From Salinibacterium sp. (GTDB taxonomy: Bacteria; Actinomycetota; Actinomycetes; Actinomycetales; Microbacteriaceae), in contig JAHBSZ010000002.1 of the NCBI GenBank assembly GCA_019638845.1, forward strand, positions 124,001 to 188,000: DNA of 64,000 bases, read 5' to 3'. The notes below the pieces were generated by a model. That model had not been told where the DNA came from, did not search any database, and saw only the letters and a program-made list of their open reading frames with translations. Within the stretch, counting starts at the first letter, position 1; every line of letters begins with the position of its first letter. Shown piece after piece: positions 1 through 7,623 of the stretch. The position numbers and the translations under genes are program-made.

Positions 1-417
1 CATGCTTTCGAGCATCGCGGACTGGGTCTTCGGACTCGCCCGATTGATTTCGTCACCGATCACAATGTTGGCGAAGATGGGCCCCGGTTTGAATTCGAAC
101 TCCCGGGTCGCTTGGTTGTAGACCGACACCCCGGTGATGTCAGCAGGAAGCAGGTCGGGTGTGAACTGGACGCGCGACACCGAGCAATCGATGGTGCGGG
201 CGAGCGCCTTGGCGAGCATCGTTTTGCCAACTCCGGGAACGTCCTCGATCAGCAAGTGTCCCTGAGCTAGCAGCACAGTGAACGCCATCGTCACGGCGTC
301 ACGCTTTCCGTCGATCACCGTCTCGACTGTCGAAACCACCGCTTGCGCCTTGGCGTGGAAGACGTCATACGGCATCACCGGCACGTCCTCGTGCTTCATC
401 TCGAGATTCGACACCAT
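1..417 (-). CDS. MoxR-family AAA+ ATPase, N-terminal part
   Basis: This is the first 139 codons of a MoxR AAA+ ATPase; the C-terminal part lies outside the window. Visible are the Walker A region EDVPGVGKT (about residues 62-70) and the Walker B/following segment [17 protein letters not shown] near the window edge, both diagnostic of the MoxR clade. MoxR proteins are chaperone-like ATPases that usually act with a VWA-domain or DUF58 partner on membrane or cell-envelope complexes; no partner is visible here because the downstream side is cut off. The start chosen is the ATG at 415-417. The gene lies 54 bp downstream of the PLDc_N membrane-protein gene on the same strand and may be cotranscribed with it. 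Confidence 0.93.
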   Translation of the reverse strand, partial: MVSNLEMKHEDVPVMPYDVFHAKAQAVVSTVETVIDGKRDAVTMAFTVLLAQGHLLIEDVPGVGKTMLAKALARTIDCSVSRVQFTPDLLPADITGVSVYNQATREFEFKPGPIFANIVIGDEINRASPKTQSAMLESM

Positions 418-471
418 ACGAGTCTGTCACGGGTGGCGGCTAGGTGGCGTGGCACATCCGTACAGAACGTT

Positions 472-822
472 TCACGCGGTGGGATCGGTCTTGCGGGCCT
501 GGAGCTTCGCCTCGAGGCGCCGGATCTCCGCCTGCTTCTCGTGGAAGACGATCTCCCGTTCGACTGCCGCGAGCTCGCTCTCGGTGGTGGATCGATCAGG
601 TGCTATCGCCGCGGATGGCCGGTCGAAACTGCTGGGCGCGGAACGCTGCCGATCCTTGCCGAGCGCGAGCCAGAGAATCGAACCGATGAGCGGGAGAAAA
701 ACGATCAGGAGCACCCATGCCACCTTGGGCATATACCGCACCCGCCAGCTATCGCTGGTGATCGCATCCACGATCGAGAAGATCATCACCGCAAGCAGAA
801 GCAGAGAGACGAGCTGAGCCAT
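472..822 (-). CDS. PLDc_N-domain small membrane protein
   Basis: This 116-residue protein has two hydrophobic segments at about residues 3-20 and 33-53, the second in the context PKVAWVLLIVFLPLIGSILWL, which is typical of the phospholipase D N-terminal (PLDc_N) domain found alone in many actinobacterial membrane proteins. The C-terminal third (about 65-116) is charged and probably helical, ending in a predicted coiled coil rich in E, R and K. No catalytic HKD motif is present, so enzymatic activity is not expected. The gene is divergent from cofD with about 50 bp between the starts, and its stop lies 54 bp before the moxR start. Its function is unknown. Confidence 0.85.
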   Translation of the reverse strand: MAQLVSLLLLAVMIFSIVDAITSDSWRVRYMPKVAWVLLIVFLPLIGSILWLALGKDRQRSAPSSFDRPSAAIAPDRSTTESELAAVEREIVFHEKQAEIRRLEAKLQARKTDPTA

Positions 823-873
823 ACCTCGATCCTATGGATCTGCTGAGTCCCCGACCAGAGCTACGGTTACGGG

Positions 874-1836
874 GTGAAGGTAGTAGTTCTCTCCGGTGGT
901 GTCGGCGGCGCACGGTTCCTGCTCGGAGTGCGTGAGCACTTCGCCGGAACGGATGCCGACATCACGGCAATCGTCAATGTGGGCGACGATATGTGGCTCA
1001 CGGGCGTGCGGATCGCGCCAGACCTCGACTCGATCATGTACGCGCTTGCGGGCGTCAACGACACTGAGCGCGGCTGGGGTCGTGCGGGCGAAACCGAGCG
1101 GGTGAGCGCCGAACTGCGCGCCTACGGTGTCGGCTGGCCGTGGTTCACTCTCGGCGACCTCGACCTCGGCACCCACCTCACTCGAACTCACTACTTGCGG
1201 GAGGGTCTCGGGCTCGCGGAGGCCACCCGGCGCATCACTGCGCGCTGGCCGCTGGGCGTGCGCCTCCTGCCCTCCACCGATCAGGAAGTCGAGACCCACG
1301 TGCACACCGCGGACGGGGTCATGCACTTCCAGGAGTGGTGGACCCGCCATCGTGCCGCCCTGCCCGCGCTTGAGTTCGAGTACCGCGGTGTCGTGGATGC
1401 ACGTCCCGCGCCCGGGGTGGTCGAGGCGATCGGCGCCGCCGACGTGATCCTTGTGGCGCCCTCCAACCCGGTCGTGTCGATCGGTCCGATTCTCGCGATT
1501 CCGGGCATCCGTGCGGCGTTGACTGCGGCAGCAGCGCCCGTTGTGGGCGTCTCCCCCATCATTGCCGGAGCCGTCGTGCGCGGCATGGCCGACGCGTGCC
1601 TCACCGCTATCGGCGTCGACACGAGCGCCGACGCCGTCGCCCTGCACTACGGCTCGCGTACGAACGGCGGCCTGCTCGACGCGTGGCTCGTCGACGAGAC
1701 GGATTCCGCGGGCATCCCCACGCTGTCTGCCGCGGGTATCCGCGCCGCCGCCGTCCCGCTCTGGATGACCGACCCCGCGACGACCGCCGCGATGGTCTCG
1801 GCCGCGCTAGAACTCGGCGCCCAGCCCGGCTCGTAG
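874..1836 (+). CDS. cofD: 2-phospho-L-lactate transferase CofD
   Basis: CofD (FbiA in mycobacteria) transfers the phospholactyl or phosphoenolpyruvyl moiety from its GDP-activated form to the riboflavin-derived precursor Fo, giving F420-0 or dehydro-F420-0. The N-terminus MKVVVLSGGVGGARFLLGV carries the nucleotide-binding glycine-rich loop of the family, followed by NVGDDMWLTGV and DSIMYALAG, both characteristic. The 320-residue length fits. The start is a GTG at 874, preceded by CTACGGTTACGG without a strong Shine-Dalgarno, so initiation may be close to leaderless. It converges with cofC, and the two 3' ends overlap by 30 bp. Assignment is supported by cofC and cofE beside it. Confidence 0.96.
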   Translation: MKVVVLSGGVGGARFLLGVREHFAGTDADITAIVNVGDDMWLTGVRIAPDLDSIMYALAGVNDTERGWGRAGETERVSAELRAYGVGWPWFTLGDLDLGTHLTRTHYLREGLGLAEATRRITARWPLGVRLLPSTDQEVETHVHTADGVMHFQEWWTRHRAALPALEFEYRGVVDARPAPGVVEAIGAADVILVAPSNPVVSIGPILAIPGIRAALTAAAAPVVGVSPIIAGAVVRGMADACLTAIGVDTSADAVALHYGSRTNGGLLDAWLVDETDSAGIPTLSAAGIRAAAVPLWMTDPATTAAMVSAALELGAQPGS

Positions 1837-2391
1837 CGCGGCCGTACGAGGGCCGAGTCGCGCGCGCGGGATCGCAGCGAGCGCCTCGGGTGAATCCACA
1901 TCGAGGCGCAGCCCACTCGTGACGGGTAGATCGAGTTCCCGGTAGCCGAGCGCCCGATGCGCGTCGCGGGATCCGGCTCCGAACGCGGGCACACTCCCGG
2001 TGATGAGTGATGTGCCTGTGCCCTCGGCATCCGGCACCATCACGTTCTTCTGAAGCGCGGCGGCGAGCTCATCCGGTCGAAGCGCGGGCAGGTCGGCGAG
2101 CAGCACCGCAGTGGGTCCGTCGAGCGTCGCGAGAGCCCGCGCGATCGCTCCGTTGAGGCCGTCGCCCGGTTGCTCGGTCATGACGCTCGCGCCGAGACTT
2201 GCGAATGCAGCAGATAGGGCTGGCCCACCGATCACGAGCACGGGCGCGACTCTCAGTGCGACCTCAACGGTATCCAGCGCCATCGCCTCGGCGAGCGCGA
2301 GCCTGTCTTCCGCAGCACCGCCGAGCCTCGATTTGGACGCCTCGGTACCCTTCACGGGCACCACGATCGTCCAGCTACTGCCCTGCCGCAT
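1807..2391 (-). CDS. cofC: 2-phospho-L-lactate (or PEP) guanylyltransferase CofC
   Basis: CofC (FbiD in mycobacteria) activates 2-phospholactate or phosphoenolpyruvate with GTP for CofD. The protein of 194 residues starts with [19 protein letters not shown], the family's nucleotidyltransferase loop, and continues with a [12 protein letters not shown] segment and [13 protein letters not shown], where the DLP acidic motif binds metal. The ATG at 2389-2391 overlaps the end of cofE by 17 bp, so translation of cofE and cofC is probably coupled. Its 3' end runs 30 bp into cofD on the opposite strand. Confidence 0.94.
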   Translation of the reverse strand: MRQGSSWTIVVPVKGTEASKSRLGGAAEDRLALAEAMALDTVEVALRVAPVLVIGGPALSAAFASLGASVMTEQPGDGLNGAIARALATLDGPTAVLLADLPALRPDELAAALQKNVMVPDAEGTGTSLITGSVPAFGAGSRDAHRALGYRELDLPVTSGLRLDVDSPEALAAIPRARLGPRTAALRAGLGAEF

Positions 2392-3136
2392 GCAACCCGG
2401 CTTGATAGCCCTCGTCCCAGGCCTCGGCCGTGCCCAGCCGGAACATGTCGTCGGCTGCGGGCCTGATCATCGCCGAAGCGCCCGGTTCATCGAGGTCGGC
2501 GACGAGGTGATCGAGTCCGCGAACGAGAGCGACGGGAATGCCCGATGCCTTGCCCTTGACGAGGTCGGCGGCGCTCGCGATTTCGTCGCCCACCGCGGCG
2601 ACCGTCACGTCGAGGCGGCGGCCGCCGGCATCCAGCTGACCGCGGAGGTCGTTGAGCACCCGGATGCCCGCTGCGCCGATAGCGACATCCGTCTGTCCCT
2701 GCCGCCACGGCCGGCCCAGAGTGTCGGTGATGATGACGCCCACGCGCACCCCGAATCGTTCGCGCAATGCCGAGCACAGCGCACGTGCGCTCGCATCCGG
2801 ATCGACGGGCAACAACAGCACGGTTCCTTCGGGCACGTTGCTCGCATCAACGCCCGCCGCCGCCAGCACCAACCCGAGTCGGTTCTCGACAATGCGGGTG
2901 ACGCCACCGGGGTGCTGTCGGCTCGCGACGATCCGCACGGTCTCCGCGGTTATCGCATCCTCGCGGTCGGCCGCCTCGATCTGGCGCCCCTCAGCCTTGC
3001 TCACAACCTTCGATGACACACAGACAATGTCGCCGTCGCGAAGCGCGCTTGACGCGACGGCATCTCCAATAATCGCCGCAAGGTCGTCGCCAACAGCGAT
3101 CTCGGGCAACCCTTCAACGCCGAACACCGTAAGCAT
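2375..3136 (-). CDS. cofE: Coenzyme F420-0:L-glutamate ligase CofE
   Basis: CofE adds gamma-linked glutamates to F420-0 using GTP. The 253-residue protein shows the family features VGDDLAAII near residue 18, [16 protein letters not shown] (about 38-53), the [19 protein letters not shown] metal/GTP segment (about 135-153) and [15 protein letters not shown] (about 180-195). It matches only the N-terminal half of mycobacterial FbiB: the C-terminal nitroreductase-like FMN domain that reduces dehydro-F420 is absent, so that step must be done elsewhere or be unnecessary. The start is taken as the ATG at 3134-3136; an adjacent GTG at 3137-3139 is an alternative. No good ribosome binding site is visible. 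Confidence 0.95.
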   Translation of the reverse strand: MLTVFGVEGLPEIAVGDDLAAIIGDAVASSALRDGDIVCVSSKVVSKAEGRQIEAADREDAITAETVRIVASRQHPGGVTRIVENRLGLVLAAAGVDASNVPEGTVLLLPVDPDASARALCSALRERFGVRVGVIITDTLGRPWRQGQTDVAIGAAGIRVLNDLRGQLDAGGRRLDVTVAAVGDEIASAADLVKGKASGIPVALVRGLDHLVADLDEPGASAMIRPAADDMFRLGTAEAWDEGYQAGLHAAGQ

Positions 3137-3495
3137 CACCGGACAAGCTTAGGCAACCGCACACCCAACTCCCTCGAAAGTGTGTCGCGTATGTTACGAA
3201 CAGGTGCTTCTGACATTTCGTTATGCCGGATGCCCGCGTTCCCCCAGTAAATCGGCATTTTCGGCCACATTGTCTGGGCCAAGAACGGGTTCCGAGATTA
3301 CACTTTGTAGCCTTTCGTCGCCGGAGAGGAGGCAGATTGTCGATTGTGACGCTACGCAGAGACGCCGACCATGAGACGCAAGGGCTTAGCCCTCGTTGTT
3401 CCGCACCGCCGTTGTTCCCGCACCGCTGCGGCCTCGACTAAACACCGGGTCGCACTCACCGCATTCGTCCATCCGACCCGTTAGGAACACAACAC
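3137..3495. other. Gene-free leader region before the ABC/amidohydrolase operon
   Basis: This 359-bp stretch separates cofE (minus) from the substrate-binding protein gene (plus) and must hold promoters in both directions. It contains the hexamer TACACT at about 3299, a possible -10 for the plus strand without a convincing -35; a distant inverted pair ATGCCG/CGGCAT at 3223-3228 and 3253-3258; and a short open frame behind a perfect AGGAGG (listed separately). A PucR-type regulator site may be here, but I cannot point to a convincing one. I looked for the conserved parts of a TPP riboswitch, which would be expected if the importer handled thiamine precursors, and did not find them. Confidence 0.5.
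3337..3441 (+). CDS. Possible small leader ORF (34 codons) upstream of the operon
   Basis: A TTG at 3337 sits four bases after a perfect AGGAGG (3327-3332), and an in-frame GTG follows at 3346. The frame then runs 34 codons, beginning MSIVTLRRDADHETQG and ending at TAA 3441, about 54 bp before the lipoprotein gene. The strong ribosome binding site in an otherwise gene-free leader is the only support. The peptide has no hydrophobic segment and two Cys residues in RC contexts, not the clustered cysteines of known cysteine-responsive leaders. It may be a chance frame in GC-rich DNA. Confidence 0.25.
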   Translation: MSIVTLRRDADHETQGLSPRCSAPPLFPHRCGLD

Positions 3496-4539
3496 ATGAA
3501 AAGCTCAACCCCATCCATCCGGCGCTTGCGTCGGGGACTCACCGCACTCCTCGCGGTAACCCTTAGCGCCGGCCTCACCGCGTGCGCTGCCCCCACTGCC
3601 GATCCCGGCAGCGAGACCTTGACCGACGTCAACTACCAACTCAGCTGGCTGAAAATCACCCAGTTCGGCGGCTTCTTCGCCGGTGACGCTCAGGGCTTCT
3701 ACAAGGAGGAAGGCATCGCGCCCACTTTCACCGCAGGCGGATCGAACATTCTGGCCTGGCAGCAGGTCGCCTCCGGCGCAGCCCTTCTCGGAGATGAAGA
3801 CCCCACTCTGTTGCTGCAGGCAATCGGCAGTGGCGAGGACCTCGTCGCGATCGGTGCGATATTCCAGAAGTCGCCGCTGGCGATCATGAGCATGTCGGAC
3901 AACCCCATCACGTCCGCCGCAGACTTCGAAGGCAAGACGATCGCCTACCCGGACAACGGCATCGGTTACCTCACGGTGGCGCTCGAAGCTCAGGGTGTCG
4001 ACATGTCGAAGGTGACGATCGTACCCGCCGGCGCCGACCCCACGCAGCTCATCACGGGCCAGGTGGATGGTTACGGCGGCTACGCGACGGCACAAGGCGC
4101 ATCCCTCGAGCTTCAGGGGCTCAAGATCAACTACCTCTACGTCGACGACCTGACCGCACCCAGCTACGGCAACGTCATCGTCACCACGCGCAAGAACATC
4201 GAGGAGAATCGCGACCTGTTGGTGCGATTCCTCACTGCCACGGTAAAGGGCTATGAGTGGATGAACGCGAACCCTGATGACGCCGCGGCAATCGTCGTCA
4301 ACGACGTGAACCCGACCGGTGGCCTCGACCTTGCTACCGAAGCCGCAGCCGCGAAAATCCAGGCTGATCTCATCAAGGGACCGAAGGGCGTACTGCGGCT
4401 CGACGTCGACAAGATGCAGAAGATCATTGATGCACTCGTCAAGGCCGGTACGATCCCGGCTCCGCTCAACGCAGCAGATGTCGTTGATACCTCGCTGCTA
4501 GACGACGTCTACGGCACCTCCACCTCACTCCTCAAGTAA
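3496..4539 (+). CDS. ABC transporter substrate-binding lipoprotein, NMT1/THI5 type
   Basis: This 347-residue protein has a lipoprotein signal peptide with positively charged start, hydrophobic core and lipobox LTAC, with the lipidated Cys at residue 30. The mature part begins YQLSWLKITQFGGFFAGDAQGFYKEEG, the hallmark of NMT1/THI5-like periplasmic binding proteins. Members of this fold bind thiamine pyrimidine precursors, formylaminopyrimidine, nitrate, taurine, sulfonates or various aromatics, so the ligand cannot be read from the fold. The sequence TTAGGAACACAACAC precedes the ATG. It opens the operon and is followed after 27 bp by an amidohydrolase-fold gene and then by the cognate ATPase and two permeases. 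Confidence 0.92.
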   Translation: MKSSTPSIRRLRRGLTALLAVTLSAGLTACAAPTADPGSETLTDVNYQLSWLKITQFGGFFAGDAQGFYKEEGIAPTFTAGGSNILAWQQVASGAALLGDEDPTLLLQAIGSGEDLVAIGAIFQKSPLAIMSMSDNPITSAADFEGKTIAYPDNGIGYLTVALEAQGVDMSKVTIVPAGADPTQLITGQVDGYGGYATAQGASLELQGLKINYLYVDDLTAPSYGNVIVTTRKNIEENRDLLVRFLTATVKGYEWMNANPDDAAAIVVNDVNPTGGLDLATEAAAAKIQADLIKGPKGVLRLDVDKMQKIIDALVKAGTIPAPLNAADVVDTSLLDDVYGTSTSLLK

Positions 4540-4566
4540 CACAACCACCTGGAAGGGCGAGAGCTC

Positions 4567-5298
4567 ATGATCATTGACGCGTACAACAACATCTGGGAAG
4601 CATCAGGGAACTCCGACTACCTCACCGGGGAGTCATTCACCGCGGAGGATCTCATCCCCTTTCTCGATGAGGCTGGCGTGGATATGGCCGTGGGCTGCTC
4701 GCTCGGCCAGGCGATTGACAACGACTACATCGCCAAGGTCGTGACCAAGTATCCCGACCGCTTCATCGGATTCGGCGGAGTCAACCCGCGGCTATCCGGA
4801 GCCGCCGAGACGGTCGCCGAGTGTGCCCGTCTCGGCCTCAAGGGCATCAAGCTCCACCCGACCCTCAATGGCTACCACTTTGCAGACCATGGCCTGCTCG
4901 ATCCGATCTTCAAGGCTGCGACCGACGAGGGCCTTATGATCCTCATCAACGCTCTGGACGACCCGTGGTGTGCACCGCTGTCGATCGAAGAGATCTCGCG
5001 CAACTTCCCCGAGGCCCCCGTGCTCATCGCGCACATGGGAACTGTCTGGAACACGACAGAGGCTCTCATCGTCTCGGAGCGCAATCCCCATATCTACCTC
5101 GAAACTTCGAGCACCCAGTTGCTCGAAGTGCAAACCGCCTACAAGCGCGTCGGCCCGGAGAAAATCGTGATGGGCACCGATTGGCCAGGAAGCGTCCCCG
5201 CACTCGAACGAGCCAAGATCGCCCGCGCGATCCCGAACGATGCCGATCGCGCCCTCATCGAAGGCGGCAACCTCGCCCGGCTCCTTAACCTCGCATGA
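4567..5298 (+). CDS. Amidohydrolase-fold (Amidohydro_2) protein lacking key metal ligands
   Basis: This 243-residue TIM-barrel protein resembles the ACMSD/PDC-hydrolase branch of the amidohydrolases: GLKGIKLHP (about 90-98), APVLIAHMG (about 150-158, H156) and KIVMGTDWPGSVP (about 199-211, D205) are in the expected order. However, the N-terminal metal motif, normally D-x-H-x-H, reads DAYNN, so both histidines (positions 6 and 8) are replaced, and the mid-barrel strand that normally carries a metal His reads MILINALDD with Asn at about 128. The protein may therefore work without the usual metal centre, or be non-catalytic. It is preceded by GGAAGGGCGAG and its stop overlaps the ATPase start by 4 bp. 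Its position between transporter genes is unusual. Confidence 0.85.
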   Translation: MIIDAYNNIWEASGNSDYLTGESFTAEDLIPFLDEAGVDMAVGCSLGQAIDNDYIAKVVTKYPDRFIGFGGVNPRLSGAAETVAECARLGLKGIKLHPTLNGYHFADHGLLDPIFKAATDEGLMILINALDDPWCAPLSIEEISRNFPEAPVLIAHMGTVWNTTEALIVSERNPHIYLETSSTQLLEVQTAYKRVGPEKIVMGTDWPGSVPALERAKIARAIPNDADRALIEGGNLARLLNLA

Positions 5299-6089
5299 AC
5301 GTTGCAGAGAAGGCCAATGTGGTCGTCGACGGCGTCGGCATGGATTTCGCCGTCAAAGGCGGAACCTTCACTGCGCTCAACGACATCGCTCTCACGCTCC
5401 CGCGCGGAAGCTTCACGACACTGCTCGGGCCGTCGGGCTGCGGCAAGTCCACGCTCCTGAGGATCGTCGCCGATGTGATCCAGCCCACACGAGGCACTGT
5501 CGACCTCTTCGGCATGACCGCCAGCGAAGCACGGATGAACGGACTCTTCGGTTTCGTCTTCCAAGATCCCGTGCTGCTGCCGTGGCGATCCGCACTCGGC
5601 AACATCGAGCTGCCGCTCGAGGCGCAGCACGTTCCCAAGGCGGAACGGCGTGAGCGCGCAATGGCGGTCCTCGAGCTCGTCGGGCTCGACGGGTTTGAGC
5701 ACCTGCTGCCCGCCAAGCTCTCGGGCGGTATGGCGCGCCGGGTCGCCATCGCCCGCGCGCTCGTCGTCGAGCCGAGCATCCTGTTCCTCGACGAGCCATT
5801 CAACGGACTCGACGAACTGCGTCGCCGCCAGATGAATGTCGAGCTCCAGCGCATCTGGAGTGCCACGGGGACCACGTCGCTGCTCGTCACGCACAACGTC
5901 GCCGATGCCGTCTTCCTCTCGGACACGGTCATCGTGATGGGGCGCAATCCGGGCCACATTATCGAGCGGCGCGAGATCGACCTTCCGCGGCCCCGGAGTA
6001 TCGACAACTCACTCTCGCCCGACTACATCGCCCATGAACGAGCCCTCACTGCCCTCCTGAGCGACGACTACAAGACTAGGGACGACTAA
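5295..6089 (+). CDS. ABC transporter ATP-binding protein (NitT/TauT type)
   Basis: The 264-residue ATPase energises import of the unknown ligand. It shows Walker A GPSGCGKST (45-53), a Q-loop FVFQDPVLLPW (about 88-96), the signature LSGGMARRV (about 142-150) and Walker B LFLDEP (about 163-168), with the switch His in LLVTHN. The signature has GGM in place of the more common GGQ, a variant seen in other NitT/TauT-type ATPases. The ATG overlaps the preceding stop by 4 bp, and its own TAA shares one base with the next ATG, so translation is coupled through the transporter. Confidence 0.95.
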   Translation: MNVAEKANVVVDGVGMDFAVKGGTFTALNDIALTLPRGSFTTLLGPSGCGKSTLLRIVADVIQPTRGTVDLFGMTASEARMNGLFGFVFQDPVLLPWRSALGNIELPLEAQHVPKAERRERAMAVLELVGLDGFEHLLPAKLSGGMARRVAIARALVVEPSILFLDEPFNGLDELRRRQMNVELQRIWSATGTTSLLVTHNVADAVFLSDTVIVMGRNPGHIIERREIDLPRPRSIDNSLSPDYIAHERALTALLSDDYKTRDD

Positions 6090-6853
6090 TGCGGGCCCTG
6101 CCGAGGCCCGTGCTCCCGGCGATCTATTTCGTACTGTTGTTCGCAGTCTGGCAGGTCGCCGGCCAGGCGCTCGCTGGTCCCGGAGCGGTACTCATTCCAC
6201 CGACCACGATCATCGAGACCATGGGCACGCGCTGGTATGCGCTGCTGCTCAACGCTGGCATCACGCTCGCTGAGGCGGGCCAAGGATTCCTGATCGGGTC
6301 GATATCCGCCATCGTGCTCACCGTTGTGGTCGACCGGTTCCGCGTCGTCGGCGAAGGCTTCTTTCGCCTCGCCCTCGTCATCTACTCCATCCCCGTGATC
6401 GCCATCGCAGCGCCGTTGACGGCGACTCTAGGACTTGGCACCGAGAGCAAGATCGCTGTCGCGGCGCTCTCCGCCTACTTCCCCGTGCTCGTCAACCTCA
6501 CCGGGGCCCTTCGCACCCTCGATCCGCGCATCGACGAACTAGGTCGCGTGCTCGCCATGGGATATACCCGCAAGCTTGTGAGCCTGAGAGCGCCGGCGGT
6601 GTTGCCTGCCCTCTTCTCCTCATTCAAAATCGCCGGACCTGCCGCATTCATCGGCGCGATCATCGCGGAGTGGATGGGTGCCGAAAGCGGCCTCGGCGTC
6701 ATGATCATCCAAGCGATGTTCAACTTCAACGTTCCGTTGCTGTGGACAGTGCTTGTGGTCGCCACAGCCTTGAACGGACTCATCGTGTTTCTCTTCGACG
6801 TTCTCGGCAAACTTGCCGCACCCTGGCACGACTCCTCGAAGGCGATCGCATGA
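6089..6853 (+). CDS. ABC transporter permease (BPD_transp_1) 1
   Basis: This 254-residue integral membrane protein has about six hydrophobic segments (residues roughly 6-24, 65-85, 97-118, 128-150, 178-195 and 222-245). The cytoplasmic coupling loop ELGRVLAMGYTRKLVSLRAPAVLPALFSSFK (about 152-181) matches the EAA-type loop that contacts the ATPase in NitT/TauT permeases. It begins at an ATG sharing one base with the ATPase stop and ends in ATGA overlap with a second permease gene, so the importer is probably a heterodimeric permease rather than the homodimer usual in this family. Confidence 0.93.
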   Translation: MRALPRPVLPAIYFVLLFAVWQVAGQALAGPGAVLIPPTTIIETMGTRWYALLLNAGITLAEAGQGFLIGSISAIVLTVVVDRFRVVGEGFFRLALVIYSIPVIAIAAPLTATLGLGTESKIAVAALSAYFPVLVNLTGALRTLDPRIDELGRVLAMGYTRKLVSLRAPAVLPALFSSFKIAGPAAFIGAIIAEWMGAESGLGVMIIQAMFNFNVPLLWTVLVVATALNGLIVFLFDVLGKLAAPWHDSSKAIA

Positions 6854-7623
6854 GCATCCTTGCCCCCCGCGACCAGCGACTGTCGCTCCCCAGCTGGGTC
6901 GTCACGCTCATCGTCGTCGTTATTGCCCTGGTCGTCTGGCAGATCGGGATCACCGTCGCCGGAACCTCCGCGAACGTGCTTCCCGGCCCCGTGCAGATCC
7001 TGCTTGGAGCGGATTGGTTGCGCGTCGCTGGCGCAGCTGCAAACACGATCTTCTCTACCCTTCTCGGTTTCGCGGTCGGCAACTTCGTCGGACTCGCGCT
7101 TGCCGTGCTCATCTGCGCGTCTCGCACGTTCTCTGACATCGTCTACCCGGCGGCTGTGGTGGTCCGAGCGATCCCCATCGTGGCCCTCGCCCCCTTCATC
7201 ACTCTCGCGTTCGGTCGCGGGCCCGGCGCAACTGTCGTTGTGGCGGCGCTCATCGTGTTCTTCCCGACGCTCGTCAATGTGATTCTGGGCCTGCGGTCGG
7301 TACCCGCAGAAGCTCTCGAACTGCTCAAGGTCATCAACGCGCCGACGGTGTTCTCCTACGCCCGGGTGCGGATCCCCTTCGCCATGCCCTCGTTCGTTTC
7401 CGCCCTAAAAATCTCCGCTCCCAACGCGGTGCTTGGCGTGATGACGGCAGAGTGGATCATCGGCGGCACCGGTCTGGGGCGCCTCGTCGTGCAATCGTGG
7501 CTCAGCCTCGATATCACCACGATGTGGAGTGCAGTGCTCGTCTCGGCGCTCGTGGCGTCGGTGCTCTTTAGCATCGTCGGCCTCATCGAACGTGCCCTCC
7601 TCGGCTGGGCTGTGCGCACGTGA
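6850..7623 (+). CDS. ABC transporter permease (BPD_transp_1) 2
   Basis: The second permease has 257 residues starting MSILAPRDQRLSLPSW, with hydrophobic segments at about 16-36, 65-90, 98-125, 130-150, 185-205 and 225-250. The loop EALELLKVINAPTVFSYARVRIPFAMPSF (about 154-182) is the ATPase-coupling EAA-like loop. I place the start at the ATG at 6850 because it overlaps the previous TGA in an ATGA motif and excludes an implausible soluble N-terminal extension. The gene ends in GTGA overlap with the downstream deaminase-like gene. It is related to, but clearly diverged from, the first permease. Confidence 0.93.
   Translation: MSILAPRDQRLSLPSWVVTLIVVVIALVVWQIGITVAGTSANVLPGPVQILLGADWLRVAGAAANTIFSTLLGFAVGNFVGLALAVLICASRTFSDIVYPAAVVVRAIPIVALAPFITLAFGRGPGATVVVAALIVFFPTLVNVILGLRSVPAEALELLKVINAPTVFSYARVRIPFAMPSFVSALKISAPNAVLGVMTAEWIIGGTGLGRLVVQSWLSLDITTMWSAVLVSALVASVLFSIVGLIERALLGWAVRT

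Noticed and set aside
3137-3495. Possible TPP riboswitch before the NMT1/THI5-type binding protein.
   Set aside because: I found no CTGAGA segment or the conserved ACCTGATCTGG-like part; the leader does not fit the TPP aptamer.
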